Assembly: GCA_022794255.1 (NCBI GenBank)
Contig: JAAWEL010000036.1
Location: 1-64,000, forward strand
Origin: Lachnospiraceae bacterium
Lineage (GTDB): Bacteria > Bacillota > Clostridia > Lachnospirales > Lachnospiraceae
Length of the DNA: 64,000 nt
Direction: 5' to 3'
Positions 20,398 through 30,211 of the stretch are shown here, in pieces (position 1 is the first letter of the stretch; each line of letters begins with the position of its first letter). Below the pieces are notes generated by a model. The model made no database searches, was not told the DNA's origin, and saw nothing but the letters and a program-made list of their open reading frames with translations. The position numbers were made by a program, and so were the translations under genes.

Positions 20398-20913
20398 GGG
20401 CGGAAGAAGTTTGCAGGCCAGCCACCCGGAAAACAGCCCGATCAGGATTCCCCCCAAAACATCGCTGGGATAATGTACCCCCACATAAAGCCGGGAAAAT
20501 GCCAGCAGGCCGGCAAGCACCAGCATACTGCCGCCAAATCGCCGCGGCAGCTGCTTCCAGCCGGCAAAGGCTGCAGCAAAAGACGCACAGGCATGTCCAG
20601 ACGGGAAGGAATAGTCTGTTTGCTTTCCGATCAATAGTACCAGGCCATCCATTACTTCATAGGGCCGGATCCTTGCAAATGCAGGTTTGCATATTATATT
20701 GGTAATCAATGCACCAATAAGTAATGCTAAAAGCATAGCGGCTCCGGCTCTTTTTGTTTTACAAAAGCACAAAAGCCCCAATGAAAGAGCAATCCAGAAC
20801 CATCCTGCATCTCCCAAAAAGGTGACCGCTTTCCAGAAAGGGGTCATCCATTCTTGTCTCAGTGACTGAATCCACATCAGGATCCCGCTGTCTAATAACC
20901 ATAGCCATTCCAT
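20383..20913 (-). CDS. PAP2-family phosphatase, membrane
   Basis: KPAFARIRPYE, YSFPSGHACASFA, SRLYVGVHYPSDVLGG. Confidence 0.93.
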   Translation of the reverse strand: MEWLWLLDSGILMWIQSLRQEWMTPFWKAVTFLGDAGWFWIALSLGLLCFCKTKRAGAAMLLALLIGALITNIICKPAFARIRPYEVMDGLVLLIGKQTDYSFPSGHACASFAAAFAGWKQLPRRFGGSMLVLAGLLAFSRLYVGVHYPSDVLGGILIGLFSGWLACKLLPPLSPL

Positions 20914-20952
20914 ATGTACTCTCCTTTCGCTGCCTTGCCAATCACAATCGGT

Positions 20953-21597
20953 CTACATTGCCCTTGGCAGATTCCATCGGTATTTGCGCGCCAGGATGCG
21001 GATTATCACCACCAGAAGCGCACTCATCACCATAGACAAATCATTGCCGATAATCTCTAACAATCCCACATAGCAGACAGCTCCGGCAATCGATGCACAG
21101 GCATATACATGTTTTTTCAGGACAGCCGGTGTCTCCCCAGCCATCATGTCCCGCAGGATTCCTCCTCCCACTCCGGTTATAGTGCCTAAAAATATCATTA
21201 GAAATCGGTATTCTCCCAAACCAGCTTCTATGGCTGTATCAATACCCACTACTGTAAAAGCTCCCAGTCCAATAGCATCTAAAAGGTTCATCACTCTCTC
21301 ATAGATCTCAGATTCCAAAATTTCCATTGTAATCCGGCAGAATCTTACAATAAAAAACAATACCAAAACCGATAAAAAAGCCACCCACACATAAATTGGT
21401 TTTACAAACAAAGTGGGCGGATGAATTCCAATGATCAAATCCCTCAGCATTCCGCCTCCCACTGCTGTAGTCACTCCCAGAACAACGATTCCCAAAAGAT
21501 CTAAATGCTTCCTTATAGCCACCATTCCGCCGGAACAGGCAAAGGCAGCTGTCCCTATCAGCTCTATGGCCAAAAACACCGTAATATTACTAAGCAT
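20953..21597 (-). CDS. TRIC-like cation channel family (UPF0126/YadS-YicG)
   Basis: FACSGGMVAIRKHLDLLGIVVLGVTTAVGGGMLRDLIIG and the second GTITGVGGGILRDMMAGETP repeat. Confidence 0.93.
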   Translation of the reverse strand: MLSNITVFLAIELIGTAAFACSGGMVAIRKHLDLLGIVVLGVTTAVGGGMLRDLIIGIHPPTLFVKPIYVWVAFLSVLVLFFIVRFCRITMEILESEIYERVMNLLDAIGLGAFTVVGIDTAIEAGLGEYRFLMIFLGTITGVGGGILRDMMAGETPAVLKKHVYACASIAGAVCYVGLLEIIGNDLSMVMSALLVVIIRILARKYRWNLPRAM

Positions 21598-21799
21598 AGC
21601 AGTGTATCCTGCCTCTCTTTTTAGAGGTCTCTCCTTTCAGTAAAGTTGATGGTATACCACACATCCGTGTAATTCATTTCATTATAGCACACTTTTAATA
21701 AGCCTGTTAAGCCATGTATCGTTTTTTCCTGATCCTCTGGACAATTAATCCATAAAGATTTACAATAAAAAGTATACTCAGGAAAGGAAATTTAGCAAT

Positions 21800-22504
21800 A
21801 TGAAAATTTTTCATTTATTTCTCGGTACGCTCTGCTCCTTTGCATTGATGATCACTCTGCTAATCACCTCTGTTGAGGCAGTCACCTACTGGACACCTGG
21901 TTATTATGAGAAAGAATATTCCAAATATAAGGTACTGGAATCCGTATCTATGGAAATGGAGGACCTTTTGGATGTAACCTGGGAAATGATGGCCTATCTG
22001 CGGGGCAACCGGGAAGATTTACATGTTCCCACCACTGTAGCCGGCCAGCCAAGGGAATTTTTTAATGAAAGAGAAATTGCTCACATGGAAGACGTCCGGG
22101 GCCTCTTTCTGGCAGCCATTGCTATCCGGCGCTGTTGTGTCATGGTGATGGCTGTGACAATCCTCCTTCTTGTAACAATCAAAGCCGATTTATGGCAAGT
22201 GCTTCCCCGAACAATTTGCGGGGGAACTATATTATTCTTCGCAATACTAGCGGCTCTGGCGGCCCTGATATCCACAAACTTTACAAAATATTTTGTCATT
22301 TTCCACCAGATATTCTTCAATAATGACCTTTGGCTTTTAGATCCCCGGACCGATTTGCTGATTAACATTGTACCAGAACCATTTTTCATAGACACAGCAG
22401 CAAGAATCGCTATAACCTTCGGCATCAGTGTTCTCGTTGTCTTTGCTGCCTGTGTCACAGGAATTTTCATTAGCCACTCCAAAAAAATCCGAAAAAATTT
22501 GTAA
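21800..22504 (+). CDS. TIGR01906-type integral membrane protein
   Basis: TM-rich; FFNEREIAHMEDVRGLF motif typical of the family. Confidence 0.8.
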   Translation: MKIFHLFLGTLCSFALMITLLITSVEAVTYWTPGYYEKEYSKYKVLESVSMEMEDLLDVTWEMMAYLRGNREDLHVPTTVAGQPREFFNEREIAHMEDVRGLFLAAIAIRRCCVMVMAVTILLLVTIKADLWQVLPRTICGGTILFFAILAALAALISTNFTKYFVIFHQIFFNNDLWLLDPRTDLLINIVPEPFFIDTAARIAITFGISVLVVFAACVTGIFISHSKKIRKNL

Positions 22505-22570
22505 CAAAATTGTAATATTTTTTCTTTACTTGTACCGGAATTTGGATTATACTAAAAGACAAGCTACATT

Positions 22571-24232
22571 TTGGAGAGCATGCCTATGAAAACATTTAGA
22601 AAAGTATTTTCCTTTTTTCTGTGCCTGTCTTTAATGACTGGTATATTTCCCTGGTCTGCCCAGGGGGCTTCTGCCTGGCCGGATGGACCATCCATCTCGG
22701 CAGAGGGTGGTATTTTAATCGATGGTGATTCTGGTGCAATTCTGTACGGGAAAAATATTCATGAGCAATATTTTCCTGCCAGTATTACCAAGATTTTAAC
22801 TGCATTAATTATTATTGAAAATTGCCAGATGGATGAGATCGTTACCTTTTCTCATAACGCAGTATACAATGTGGAAGTCAACAGTAGTAATGCCAATATG
22901 GAGGAGGGAGACCGGATGACTGTCCGGGATTGCCTTTACGCCATGATGCTTCGTTCTGCCAATGAGGCCGCTAATGCCCTTGCTGAGCATGCCGCCAATT
23001 CAACTGAAGCCTTTTCTGCTATTATGAATGCCAAGGCTGCTTCTCTTGGCTGTACGGATTCTCATTTCAGCAACCCCAGTGGTCTTAATGACCCAGATCA
23101 TTACACCTCTGCTCATGATATGGCATTGATCGCCAAAGCGGCGTTTGAGAACGAGACTTTTTCTCAGATCGTCTCTACCCTTTACTATGATCTTCCACCT
23201 ACTAAAAGGAACAAAGAAGGGTTGCGCATCTATCCAGGCCATCAGATGATAAAGAAAAACAGTCCCAATTACTATGCAGGTGTCATAGGTGGCAAGACTG
23301 GCTATACCTCCTTAGCTGGCAATACTCTGGTAACCTGTGCTAAAAGAAATGATTTAAAGCTTATTACCGTGGTGCTCAATGGCCATCAGACCCATTATAC
23401 AGACACCCGTGCTATGTTAAACTTTGGTTTTAGGAATTTTCACTCTGTGGATATCGCTGCAGTAGATGATACCTACACATCGGTGGATAATGATATGACT
23501 ATTGCCGGCCTTCCCATAACGGATCTGTCAGTAATCTATGTCCAGGAAAATCGCCGGATTACCCTTCCTTCCCATGCGGAATTTTCCGATACCACCTCTT
23601 CCATCTCATACGAGCTCCCTCCGGAAGCTCCGGAGCATGCTGCTGCCTATATAAGCTATGAGTATAACGGACATGCCATTGGCTCTACTTATCTGCTTGT
23701 AAACCGGCTGACTTTGGCACCTGTCCCTTCAAAAGATGTTCTTTCTGTGCAGACAGAGGCCTTTTTATCTGAACTGCCTCCAGAAGCAGAACCGGCAATA
23801 CAAGACTTTTCAGCAGATATTTCCGCTGGGCAGGAGAAAAATGAGATTTTTGAAGATATGAACGCTGATAACAGCAGAGTTTCTTCCGAAAATCCTCAGG
23901 CACTTAACGAAATTGCTCCTGCCTCCTCCGAAATTGCTGGCAATGACAGCCGCAATATTCCTCCCACAGCAATACCCGGCAGCAGCGCCATGCCTTCTGA
24001 GGAAACTTCCAGCAAAGGCATCCCCTTTTTTATGCGGGTTATTCTCGGGACTATTTTAGTCTGCATGGGTGCATTTATCACAATATATCTTCTAAAAATG
24101 CGGAGAAAAAAGATATCAGAAGAACGAATGCTCCGTTTCCAGCGGCGCCAACAAAGACTCTTAGATATCGGCATGTCCAATGATGAATTTAATCTGCTCC
24201 TAAAACAAAAACGGATGAGACGAAAAAAATAG
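22571..24232 (+). CDS. dacA: D-alanyl-D-alanine carboxypeptidase with C-terminal TM anchor
   Basis: SITK (SxxK), SANEAAN (SxN), GGKTGYT (KTG); signal peptide. Confidence 0.93.
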   Translation: MESMPMKTFRKVFSFFLCLSLMTGIFPWSAQGASAWPDGPSISAEGGILIDGDSGAILYGKNIHEQYFPASITKILTALIIIENCQMDEIVTFSHNAVYNVEVNSSNANMEEGDRMTVRDCLYAMMLRSANEAANALAEHAANSTEAFSAIMNAKAASLGCTDSHFSNPSGLNDPDHYTSAHDMALIAKAAFENETFSQIVSTLYYDLPPTKRNKEGLRIYPGHQMIKKNSPNYYAGVIGGKTGYTSLAGNTLVTCAKRNDLKLITVVLNGHQTHYTDTRAMLNFGFRNFHSVDIAAVDDTYTSVDNDMTIAGLPITDLSVIYVQENRRITLPSHAEFSDTTSSISYELPPEAPEHAAAYISYEYNGHAIGSTYLLVNRLTLAPVPSKDVLSVQTEAFLSELPPEAEPAIQDFSADISAGQEKNEIFEDMNADNSRVSSENPQALNEIAPASSEIAGNDSRNIPPTAIPGSSAMPSEETSSKGIPFFMRVILGTILVCMGAFITIYLLKMRRKKISEERMLRFQRRQQRLLDIGMSNDEFNLLLKQKRMRRKK

Positions 24233-24262
24233 CCAGGCGGTAAAGCCGCTTAGCTATTTTTT
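24224..24262. terminator. Bidirectional terminator between dac and exonuclease genes
   Basis: AAAAAATAGC cag GCGG-TAAA-GCCGC tta GCTATTTTTTT; both convergent stop codons lie inside it. Confidence 0.85.
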
Positions 24263-25248
24263 TGTTCCCGTTTTAAACGTTTTCTTTTCTCCCGGCTGCG
24301 CTGAGCCCGTTTTTTGCGAAGCTCTTCCTTGCGGTGGACGATCTTCTGTGCCCCTGTCTCATCTGTCAGTTTCAGTGTTTTAACCACATAAACCTGCAAA
24401 TCATCAATCCGCTTCATGCGGACCTTACCTTTAAGATATCCATGCTCTGGACAAACTGCCAATCCATAATAAATTTTTTGATTCGGGGTAAACCAGCGAA
24501 TCTTTTTGCGCAACATACGTCCGCACTTATAGCATTTCATCTCCGCCACAGACCGTTCCTTCATTGCCTCCTCTTTAGAAGGAAATACTCGCGAAACATA
24601 TTTTGAATAATCAGGAAATATAATTCGAATCTCCTCTTCCTTATTATCCGGAATCCGATAATAGTCAATAGACCGGTAAGGCAAAAGCTGTTCCTCTCCC
24701 AATTCTTCGATCATCTGTCTTAACACCTTACTTGTGTAATAGGCATCATCCAATGCTCGGTGAAAAGAGCGCTCTTCCAAAAGCCCCAGCTCTTCTACTG
24801 CTGCATCCAAAGATGGCTTCACCCCATCTTTATAAAATAATGTATACAATTTTTGGACATCATAATAAAACAGCGGCTTAGGAAAAGGATTCTCCACCCC
24901 AAAATATTTCATGTTCCGCTGCAGCTCCGTAAGATCCATCGATCCCCAAGTACAATAGATACAATCCTGGCCGCACCAGTCTATAAAGCTTCTTGCCGCA
25001 TCAGTGAACTTCTCCCCATGATGCCGCAACTCTCCCATATCCATATGAGTCACCTCAGAGATCGCATAATGCATCTGAGTATATACCTGAGGGCGAATCA
25101 GGCGGTGAAACTCATCGGATATAGAATAATCTTTTTCTAATTTAACCGCCCCAATCTCTATAATCTCAAAAGGAAATTCTTCTATGGAATCTGCCTTTCC
25201 GTGGGCGCTCTGATTCCATTCCAAGTCAAATATAATGTAATTCTTCAT
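24250..25248 (-). CDS. 3'-5' exonuclease, DEDDh family (KapD-like)
   Basis: YIIFDLEWNQ, FEIIEIGAVKL, HRALDDAYYTSKVLR; C-terminal CYKCG. Confidence 0.9.
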   Translation of the reverse strand: MKNYIIFDLEWNQSAHGKADSIEEFPFEIIEIGAVKLEKDYSISDEFHRLIRPQVYTQMHYAISEVTHMDMGELRHHGEKFTDAARSFIDWCGQDCIYCTWGSMDLTELQRNMKYFGVENPFPKPLFYYDVQKLYTLFYKDGVKPSLDAAVEELGLLEERSFHRALDDAYYTSKVLRQMIEELGEEQLLPYRSIDYYRIPDNKEEEIRIIFPDYSKYVSRVFPSKEEAMKERSVAEMKCYKCGRMLRKKIRWFTPNQKIYYGLAVCPEHGYLKGKVRMKRIDDLQVYVVKTLKLTDETGAQKIVHRKEELRKKRAQRSREKRKRLKREQKNS

Positions 25249-25308
25249 AATAAGAAATTATAACATAAAGCTTGCTTTTTGAAAACAGGAAGATGCATGG
25301 TTAAATCG

Positions 25309-26496
25309 TTACTTTGTTGCAAAGAAATTTTCCAGGGATAATCTGCTTCCTGATACGGTCCCCTGAACCATCTCCGCTTTACCACCTCCTTTTCCCAAAA
25401 AGGCCTTATGAAACTCTTTTAAAAACTCCCTCATATTCACGTTTTGGCTTCCCAGAATATACTGGTACCCTTTCTCATCATTTCCTATAAAGATTCCACA
25501 GATGCCCGGAAATTCATGCATCCCCGTGTCCACAAAGCGGCGGGCAGCATTTTTGTCTATCTCCTCCTCAAACAAAAGGATATTTTCCGCTTCTGCATTG
25601 TCAGAACCTGACCCCGGCTGCCGACCAGTAAGCTCCTTTCGCTTCAGTTCCAGGTACCGGGTCTCCATGCGGAATAACTTATCCTTTTCCTGCTGCACCT
25701 CCTTCTGCAAGCGTTTTACCGCTTCTGCCACCTCATAAGGCTTTGCAGAAAGCTGATGAGAGATGTCCAAAATATTTTCTTCTTTTATATAATAATCAGC
25801 CAGAGCCCGGAAACCGCAGACCATGGTCACCCGGGTTCCTCCCTTATATTTCGTCCCGTCCACCAGACGAATTATACCAATCTCTCCTGTTAAAACCACA
25901 TGAGGTGCACAACAGGCACAGACATCATATCCGGGAACCGTTACAATACGCACCTGCCCGGCCAGCTCCTTCTTGCTGCGGTAATCCAGCTTCTCAAGCT
26001 CCGCCTTCGATGGATAGTCAACCTGAACCGGAATGTTTGCCACAACCGCTTCATTAGCCTCCTGTTCAATCATCCGAAGCTGCTCCCTTGTAAGGCTCCC
26101 ATTAAAATCCATTGTCACTAGCTCTTTGCCCAGGTGAAAGCCTACATTATTGTATCCAAAATGTCTACTCACAAGCCCGGACACAATGTGCTCACCTGTG
26201 TGCTGCTGCATTTTAGAAAAACGTTCCGAATAATCAATCTGTCCGGAAATCATAGCGCCCTCTTTTAACGGCTCTTTAATGTAGTGTGTTATCACATCTT
26301 CCTTTTCCTGTACATCCTCCACAGTGATTCCTTCCAGAACTCCCGCGTCTGCATATTGCCCTCCACCTTCCGGAAAAAATACGGTCCGGTCTAACACCAC
26401 CCCATAGCTTCCCTGCTTTTCATCCCACTCACAGGAAATCACCTGTGCTGTAAATTCTTTTAAATGACTATCCTGATAATATAATTTTTCTGTCAT
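25309..26496 (-). CDS. alaX: Alanyl-tRNA editing protein, AlaX-L type (with DHHA1 region)
   Basis: FFPEGGGQYADAG, QQHTGEHIVSG (HxxxH), CACCAPHVVLTGEIG, GGGKAEMVQG. Confidence 0.93.
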   Translation of the reverse strand: MTEKLYYQDSHLKEFTAQVISCEWDEKQGSYGVVLDRTVFFPEGGGQYADAGVLEGITVEDVQEKEDVITHYIKEPLKEGAMISGQIDYSERFSKMQQHTGEHIVSGLVSRHFGYNNVGFHLGKELVTMDFNGSLTREQLRMIEQEANEAVVANIPVQVDYPSKAELEKLDYRSKKELAGQVRIVTVPGYDVCACCAPHVVLTGEIGIIRLVDGTKYKGGTRVTMVCGFRALADYYIKEENILDISHQLSAKPYEVAEAVKRLQKEVQQEKDKLFRMETRYLELKRKELTGRQPGSGSDNAEAENILLFEEEIDKNAARRFVDTGMHEFPGICGIFIGNDEKGYQYILGSQNVNMREFLKEFHKAFLGKGGGKAEMVQGTVSGSRLSLENFFATK

Positions 26497-26540
26497 AGTC
26501 TGTATCCTCCTTTATGGGATTATTATATCTGCTGATGTAA

Positions 26541-26589
26541 ATAAAAACAGCCCTATACAGATTTTTTATGTATCTCTGCATAGGGCTGT
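26541..26589 (-). terminator. Terminator downstream of the TRAP operon
   Basis: ACAGCCCTAT ... ATAGGGCTGT stem, T-run on the minus strand. Confidence 0.75.
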
Positions 26590-26636
26590 CCCAATCGCTG
26601 TAAAATTCTCTATTGCCAGGATTACTTCCCGCCCTG

Positions 26637-27926
26637 TTACAGACTGTATCCCAGGGCCAATGGAAGCCATGTTGTCAGAGGCGCCCACAGGCTAATCGCC
26701 AACAGTACGATAATATTGCAGATCAGATAGGGAAGCGCTCCCCTGAATATAGCAATAATTGGCATGCGGTTAATCTTATTACAAGCATTGAGACACATTC
26801 CCACTGGAGGAGTAACCAGCCCGATTGCCAGTCCTGTGATCATCATGGCTCCAAACTGGAGGGCTGAAAAGCCGTAGCTCTGCATGACCGGAAGCATAAT
26901 CGGAGTAAGCAAAAGAATTGCTGGACTTACATCAATAAATGTACCAATCATCAGGATCATTACACAGAATACCAAAGCAATTCCCCAGGCAGGCATATTC
27001 AGGGCAATAAAGAAATTGGCCACAATTTGCGGAACCTTCTGCATGGTCAGCACCCAAGTAAAAATGGTGGTAAAACCAATGATCAGCATAATAGAAGAAG
27101 AGGAAATCAGGGTCTTTTTCAATGCCTCAACCACTGCTTTCCAGGTCAGCTCCTTATAGATAAAAAATCCCACCAAAATGGAGTACAGCACAGCCACACC
27201 AGCACTTTCTGATGCAGTACATACACCAAAAGACACACAAACAATGATAAACACTGGCATCAATAAGGCCGGAATACCAGACAAGATCGCTGATGCAAAT
27301 TCTTTAAATACAAAAGGAGTCTTGGCCGGATGCCAGCCCTTTTTATGACTGATTGCAAACACCACCACCAGCTGCGTCAACCCAATCAGGATTCCCGGTA
27401 CCGCACCAGCCATAAAAAGGGCTCCAACCGATGCGCCAGATATCATGGAATACACAATCATTGGTGTGGATGGAGGAATAATCATACCCATGGTGGAGGA
27501 TGCCACCGTAATACCGGCAGATGCATCCGGCGGATAGCCCAGTTCCTCCATTGCAGGAATCAAAATGCTTCCCAGGGCGGATGTATCTGCCACCGAAGAA
27601 CCAGAAATCCCGCCAAAAATCATGGATGCTACAATATTTACCTCACCAAGTCCACCGTGAAACGGCTTTAACAGCTGCAGACAGAAATTGATGATCCGTT
27701 TTGTAATACCACCTGTATTCATCAACTCACCAGCCAGCATAAAAAGCGGCATGGCGATCATCAGCTCACTGTAAGCGCCATTCCATACCCGCTGGGGCAC
27801 CATGGACAAAAAAGTGGGGGCATTGGTAACAATATATGTGACACAGGAGGCACCGATTGCAAAAGCCAGAGGTACTCCGAGAACTGCAAAGAAGATCAGC
27901 AGCACCAAAAGAATAATCATTGCCAT
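26637..27926 (-). CDS. dctM: TRAP transporter large permease
   Basis: VPLAFAIGAS, NTGGITKRIINF, MIFGGISGSSVADTSALGSILIPAM, ITVASSTMGMIIPPSTPMIVY. Confidence 0.97.
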   Translation of the reverse strand: MAMIILLVLLIFFAVLGVPLAFAIGASCVTYIVTNAPTFLSMVPQRVWNGAYSELMIAMPLFMLAGELMNTGGITKRIINFCLQLLKPFHGGLGEVNIVASMIFGGISGSSVADTSALGSILIPAMEELGYPPDASAGITVASSTMGMIIPPSTPMIVYSMISGASVGALFMAGAVPGILIGLTQLVVVFAISHKKGWHPAKTPFVFKEFASAILSGIPALLMPVFIIVCVSFGVCTASESAGVAVLYSILVGFFIYKELTWKAVVEALKKTLISSSSIMLIIGFTTIFTWVLTMQKVPQIVANFFIALNMPAWGIALVFCVMILMIGTFIDVSPAILLLTPIMLPVMQSYGFSALQFGAMMITGLAIGLVTPPVGMCLNACNKINRMPIIAIFRGALPYLICNIIVLLAISLWAPLTTWLPLALGYSL

Positions 27927-27952
27927 AACAGATACTCAGCTCCTTTCTCTTC

Positions 27953-28480
27953 TTATGGGTTTTCCTTGGTCAGCGCCTTATTCTTCGGCGCAAAATAGGA
28001 AATGTCAGCAGTTATAAATTCAATAATCTTAATCACAATGCAGACAGCACAGATTGCTCCTGCCATAGGCATAATCCCATACATATACTTCATAGGGATC
28101 TCCATTCCCTGGCTGATCTGCTTTCCCGCTACTCCCACATAGCTGATACCCTGTTTGGTAAATACCAGATCCACTACCAATACAATCAGATAGTTTACCA
28201 CGCTCAGCCACCGCTTGATTGCCGGAGGCACCCGGTCATAAAGAATGTCAATGATCACATGCTCATTTTTCAGCACATTAATTCCCATGCCCCAAAAGGT
28301 AGTAAAAGCAAACAAAGTCACATTAAACTCAGATAGCTCTTTCCAGCTATGGGAAAAGAAGTACCGTGCAATAACAGAAAAAATCACCAGCACCGCCAAC
28401 AACCCCATGGCCACTACGCCTATTCCAAAATAAACCTGAAATACCTTATCGCCGATCTTTTTCCACTTTTTGATGACAAT
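27953..28480 (-). CDS. dctQ: TRAP transporter small permease; track start at GTG 28414, probable N-terminal extension to about 28480
   Basis: VIARYFFSHSWKELSEFNVTLFAFTTFWGMG; between dctM and dctP; in-frame upstream IVIKKWKKIGDKVFQVYFGIGV. Confidence 0.88.
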   Translation of the reverse strand: MVIKKWKKIGDKVFQVYFGIGVVAMGLLAVLVIFSVIARYFFSHSWKELSEFNVTLFAFTTFWGMGINVLKNEHVIIDILYDRVPPAIKRWLSVVNYLIVLVVDLVFTKQGISYVGVAGKQISQGMEIPMKYMYGIMPMAGAICAVCIVIKIIEFITADISYFAPKNKALTKENP

Positions 28481-28500
28481 CAGCCCCTTTCCTGTACCCT

Positions 28501-28590
28501 CCGCTTTGTTAAAGCGGGGCTATGTAATACCCTATCAAAAAGGCTCCCGGAATACATCGGTACTTCCGGTACCATGACTTCCAGGAGCCT
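28501..28590 (-). promoter_or_regulatory. Intercistronic hairpins between dctP and dctQ (possible attenuator or mRNA-stabilising structure)
   Basis: CCGCTTT-GTT-AAAGCGG (28501-28517); AGGCTCC ... GGAGCCT (28541-28590) with inner GGTAC-TTCCG-GTACC and U-rich 3' flank on the minus strand. Confidence 0.65.
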
Positions 28591-28611
28591 AAGGATCAAT
28601 TCCTTTTTCCC

Positions 28612-29736
28612 TTACTTAGCATTTGCTACGATATCCTGCATCTCCTTCAGCTCATCCGCTGTCATGATGCCCTCTTCTACACACTGGTCATACACAACCT
28701 GTACTGCATCCTGGAACGCCTTCAGCTCTTCCTCGCTGGGCTCATAAACCTCGCAGCCAGCATCAATTACCACCTGCTTTGCTGCTGCCTGGTTCTCATC
28801 GATCAGCTGATCATTGTAGGTTCCCATCTCAGTGGCACATTCAGAAATAATATCCTGGTACTCCTGAGGGAGGCTGTTCCACCATGCAGCGTTTACGTAA
28901 AATGGATCCGGATGGAACTGGTAATTTACCTCTGTAAAGTACTGCTGTACCTCATAGAACTTCATACCCTCTACGTTCACCCATGGATTCTCCTGTCCAT
29001 CTGCAACACCAGTCTTTAAGCCCATATACAAATCAGAATAAGGAATCGTGGTGGTAGTAGCTCCCAGGGCTACGAATGTCTTGTCAATTGTGTTCATACC
29101 ATTGGTACGCATCTTTAAGCCTTGCAGATCCTCTGGCTTTGTGATGGCATGTTTGCTGTTGGAGAACTGTCTCCAGCCGCCTGCATCACACAGATTGATG
29201 ATCACAGTACCTGTCTCTGCTTCTGCCTCTGCACAGACCTTCTTTGCTAAATCGCTTTGCAGCAATGCTGTAACCTGCGCACGATTCTGGGCCAGAAATG
29301 GCAATGTAAACATCAGAAGACGGGGGCTGAAATCAAACTGGCCACCTCTCATCCCCTGTACCGTACCAGCAACTACCTGCTCCAGCATCTCCTTCTCTGT
29401 TCCAAGCTGTCCATTGCCGAACACTTCAACGGTCACATGGCCATTGGTCTTAGCCGCAACATCCTCCGCAAACTTCTCCATAGAAACATAGCGGGGATTC
29501 CCTTCTGGCTGTGCATGTCCTACCATCATGGTAAAATCGCCAAGAGCTGCGAAAGTATCCTCACCAGCTGCTGCCGCCTCAGTCTCACCGCCCTCAGCTG
29601 CCGCAGTAGTATCAGCTGCCGGAGCTGCCGTGGTAGCCTCGGCCTGAGTTGCTGCTGGCTGACTGCCGCCGCCACATGCTGCCAAACTGGATGCCGCTAA
29701 AGCCAGTGTTAAAAACATTGCAATTTTCTTTTTCAT
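28612..29736 (-). CDS. dctP: TRAP transporter substrate-binding lipoprotein, DctP family
   Basis: Lipobox SSLAACGGG; EQVVAGTVQGMRGGQFDFSP; LKMRTNGMNTIDKTFVALGATTTTIPYSDLYMGLKTGVADGQENPW. Confidence 0.96.
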   Translation of the reverse strand: MKKKIAMFLTLALAASSLAACGGGSQPAATQAEATTAAPAADTTAAAEGGETEAAAAGEDTFAALGDFTMMVGHAQPEGNPRYVSMEKFAEDVAAKTNGHVTVEVFGNGQLGTEKEMLEQVVAGTVQGMRGGQFDFSPRLLMFTLPFLAQNRAQVTALLQSDLAKKVCAEAEAETGTVIINLCDAGGWRQFSNSKHAITKPEDLQGLKMRTNGMNTIDKTFVALGATTTTIPYSDLYMGLKTGVADGQENPWVNVEGMKFYEVQQYFTEVNYQFHPDPFYVNAAWWNSLPQEYQDIISECATEMGTYNDQLIDENQAAAKQVVIDAGCEVYEPSEEELKAFQDAVQVVYDQCVEEGIMTADELKEMQDIVANAK

Positions 29737-29825
29737 AAATCCTGATCCTCCTTAAAATAATAAAAATACGCCTCTTACTTATGTACTTATGACACAAGAC
29801 AGCTTAGCATGAACACCGAGCCAAC

Positions 29826-29835
29826 TTGTATACAA
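29826..29835. promoter_or_regulatory. Putative GntR-family operator (site 1)
   Basis: Perfect palindrome TTGTATACAA in the dctP-gntR intergenic region. Confidence 0.6.
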
Positions 29836-30060
29836 CCATGGTATGATATTACCACAATTTCCCTCTGAAAGCAACTGTTTTTTCCATATTCTCTTATAAT
29901 TCTTTCCTCTTTTTAATTCCAATACATTTATTTTTTCATCTATTTTTCACAATTTAATTCTCTATTTTTATATTAAATATCATTTTTTCTTTCTTTTCTC
30001 TTCTTTTCATCTAATTTTTTAGCAATCACTCACAAAATTGCTGCATTCTTTTCCAGACCC

Positions 30061-30071
30061 CTGTATACAAG
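30061..30071. promoter_or_regulatory. Putative GntR-family operator (site 2)
   Basis: CTGTATACAAG, sharing TGTATACA with site 1. Confidence 0.55.
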
Positions 30072-30211
30072 TTTTCTCTTTTTCTCTTCTCTATCTATTT
30101 GACAGTTTGTTTTTTTCCTCCTATAATAAAAGCGTAGACTTGCTATACACACAGAGTGGGCCATATCTCTTCTTCTGCCCGTCTCTGTGATGACAGGCAA
30201 GGAGAATGGGG

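Noticed and set aside
29860-30130. Very T-rich plus-strand region, considered as recombination or mobile-element scar
   Set aside because: No inverted or direct repeats beyond the GntR-type palindromes; AT-rich promoter DNA is a sufficient explanation
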